Source: Martensiomyces pterosporus
Taxonomy: Eukaryota > Kickxellomycota > Kickxellomycetes > Kickxellales > Kickxellaceae
Direction of reading: 5' to 3'
Assembly (NCBI GenBank): GCA_025201845.1
Contig: MU604070.1
Span: forward strand, 1 to 36,792
DNA length: 36,792 nt
The translations under genes were made by a program, and so were the position numbers. The notes under the pieces were generated by a model. That model saw only the letters and a program-made list of their open reading frames with translations. It was not told where the DNA came from and searched no databases. Below, piece after piece: positions 35,555 through 36,792 of this stretch (positions are counted from its first letter, which is position 1; each line of letters opens with the position of its first letter).

Positions 35555-36475
35555 ATGCCAAATCCATACATCAACGCCTCGCTCCCCGATACCTCGGACC
35601 GCATGCTTTTCGCCGTCCCCAAGAAGGGCCGCCTGTACGACCAGTGCCTGGGACTGCTGAACAACATCGGCATCGAGTTCAACCGCAAGCCTCGCCACGA
35701 CATTGCGCTCGTATCCAACATGCCGATTGCCCTGGTGTTCCTCCCGGCCGCCGACATCGCGACCTACGTGGCCAAGGGAAACATTGACATTGGGATCACA
35801 GGCATGGACATAATCGGCGAGTCGCAGACCGAGGACGACGTTGCTGAGCTCATCCGTCTGGGCTTTGGCAAGTGCAAGCTGCAGATCCAGACGCCCGTTG
35901 CTAACGAGGAAATCAAGTCGGCCAGCGACCTCGTTGGAAAGCGCATCGTTACCAGCTTTATCAACCTAACCAAGCAAAAATATGCCGAGCTCGAGGGCGT
36001 GTCTGACCCAGCGCAGATGAAGACCCAGGTGAGGTTTGTTTCGGGCAGCGTTGAGGCTGCCTGTGGGCTGGGTCTGGCTGATGGAATCGTCGACCTGGTC
36101 GAGTCAGGGGATACCATGCGTGCGGCTGGGCTCCACGCAATTGACACAATTTTGGATACCGAATCAGTGCTGATCACAAACAAGCACGCGAGGTTCCCCG
36201 AGATGGCGGAGACTATCAAGCAGCGGGTGGAGGGAATCCTCACCGCTCGTCGGTATGTCTTGTGCCAGTACAACATTGCCAGAGAGTCACTTGAGAAAGC
36301 CTGCGAAATCACCCCTGGCCGCCAAGCACCGACTGTCACCTCGCTCGAGCAGCCCGGCTGGGTTGCCGTCAGCGTTATGGTGGAGAAGAAATCGCTGGCT
36401 GACAAGATGGACCAGCTGAAGCAGATTGGCGCCACCGATATCCTCGTTCTCAGCATTGCCAACGCCCGAGCATAG
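35555..36475 (+). CDS. HIS1: ATP phosphoribosyltransferase, first step of histidine synthesis
   Basis: The product is 306 residues, close to the 297 of yeast His1, from the ATG at 35555 (MPNPYINASLPD). It joins ATP and PRPP to give phosphoribosyl-ATP, the committed and histidine-inhibited step of histidine synthesis. Signatures: RMLFAVPKKGRLYDQCLGLL at the start of domain 1; GNIDIGITGMDIIGE, the HisG signature; ESGDTMRAAGL, the PRPP-binding loop; and a C-terminal regulatory domain of about 80 residues (TVTSLEQPGWVAVSVMVEKK), showing the long-form enzyme that works without HisZ. Expression is probably under general amino-acid control, given the Gcn4 site. It converges with the partial gene at the window edge, 83 bases away. 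Confidence 0.96.
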   Translation: MPNPYINASLPDTSDRMLFAVPKKGRLYDQCLGLLNNIGIEFNRKPRHDIALVSNMPIALVFLPAADIATYVAKGNIDIGITGMDIIGESQTEDDVAELIRLGFGKCKLQIQTPVANEEIKSASDLVGKRIVTSFINLTKQKYAELEGVSDPAQMKTQVRFVSGSVEAACGLGLADGIVDLVESGDTMRAAGLHAIDTILDTESVLITNKHARFPEMAETIKQRVEGILTARRYVLCQYNIARESLEKACEITPGRQAPTVTSLEQPGWVAVSVMVEKKSLADKMDQLKQIGATDILVLSIANARA

Positions 36476-36558
36476 GCTGCAGCCCAAAGGCGGCCATCAG
36501 CTTAGACCTGGAACAAATACTGTTGATTCAATACAATTGCTCTACTGGGTGTATTCTA

Positions 36559-36792
36559 TTAATCATCTGCCTCTCCTGGTGGTGGTGCTTGGGTGTCAGA
36601 TGCGCACTTGCGCAGCTTGACCAAGAATGCTGTGTGCCCGCCTGGTGTGTGAGTTGGTCGGCACACCATTGCCTCCTGAACAGCACCGCTCTCGCTTGCC
36701 GCTTCGTTGTTCCCCTCGTTTGTACGCTCAGGGTTACGAACAACAGCCATCCGCACTTCCCAGTCACGCCAATCCACCTCGATAACGTCCTC
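36559..36792 (-). CDS. C-terminal fragment of an unrecognised protein (5' cut by window edge)
   Basis: On the minus strand a frame is open from the window edge to the TAA at 36559, giving 77 residues that start EDVIEVDWRDWEVRMAVV and end in acidic residues. I do not recognise the family. Arguments for a real gene: it is open without interruption to the edge, ends at a position convergent with HIS1 at a spacing like other gene pairs here, and has a balanced, non-repetitive composition with Trp/Asp/Arg-rich and Cys-containing parts. The overlapping minus frame ending at 36528 looks less protein-like. The rest of the gene lies to the right of the window. Confidence 0.5.
   Translation of the reverse strand, partial: EDVIEVDWRDWEVRMAVVRNPERTNEGNNEAASESGAVQEAMVCRPTHTPGGHTAFLVKLRKCASDTQAPPPGEADD

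Overview
The window looks like a stretch of nuclear genome from a compact, intron-poor, early-diverging fungus. It carries fungal-type hexose transporters, a GH81 beta-1,3-glucanase, HIS1 in its eukaryotic single-enzyme form, QCR2 and a Ccz1 homologue. Almost every coding frame is one uninterrupted exon; the only intron that interrupts a coding sequence is in QCR2. A Zoopagomycota/Kickxellomycotina-type origin would fit, but that is inference and no marker gene here fixes it.

Layout. Bases 1-2881: tandem pair of sigma-like glutathione S-transferases (the first cut by the window edge), about 69% identical by hand alignment; the second has a cluster of Yap1/AP-1-type sites in its promoter. 3003-5612 (-): GH81 endo-beta-1,3-glucanase homologue with a Gln/Pro/Tyr-rich repeat tail. 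6081-7571 (+): aromatic amino-acid decarboxylase, sharing a divergent promoter with GH81 that holds a perfect inverted pair of E2F-like motifs. 7991-9544: TDP1. 9698-10816: ZNF830-like C2H2 protein. 10930-12870 (-): SH3-Pro-rich-EH adaptor. 13269-16859 (+): very long CCZ1 homologue.

A stretch of about 6.1 kb (16860-23006) follows in which I find no convincing gene. It leads into the second tandem pair, two MFS sugar transporters (23007-24530 and 26481-27959), each with a TATA box and a long 5' region. The first also has a probable 5'UTR intron whose pyrimidine tract is (CT)16.

The right end holds a sphingomyelin-synthase-type PAP2 enzyme (28209-29831, -), QCR2 with one 124-bp intron (30745-32164, -), an S9C-type serine peptidase (32959-35097, +), HIS1 with a perfect Gcn4 site (35555-36475, +) and the 3' end of an unrecognised gene at the edge (36559-36792, -).

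The genes do not form one pathway; this is an ordinary mix of housekeeping and environment-facing genes. The most interesting signals are regulatory (bZIP, E2F-like, STRE-like and Gcn4-type sites) and architectural (repeat tail on GH81, rearranged SH3/EH adaptor, inflated CCZ1, SMS-type enzyme in a fungus). I found no evidence of a mobile element, CRISPR array, rRNA, or a tRNA I could support.
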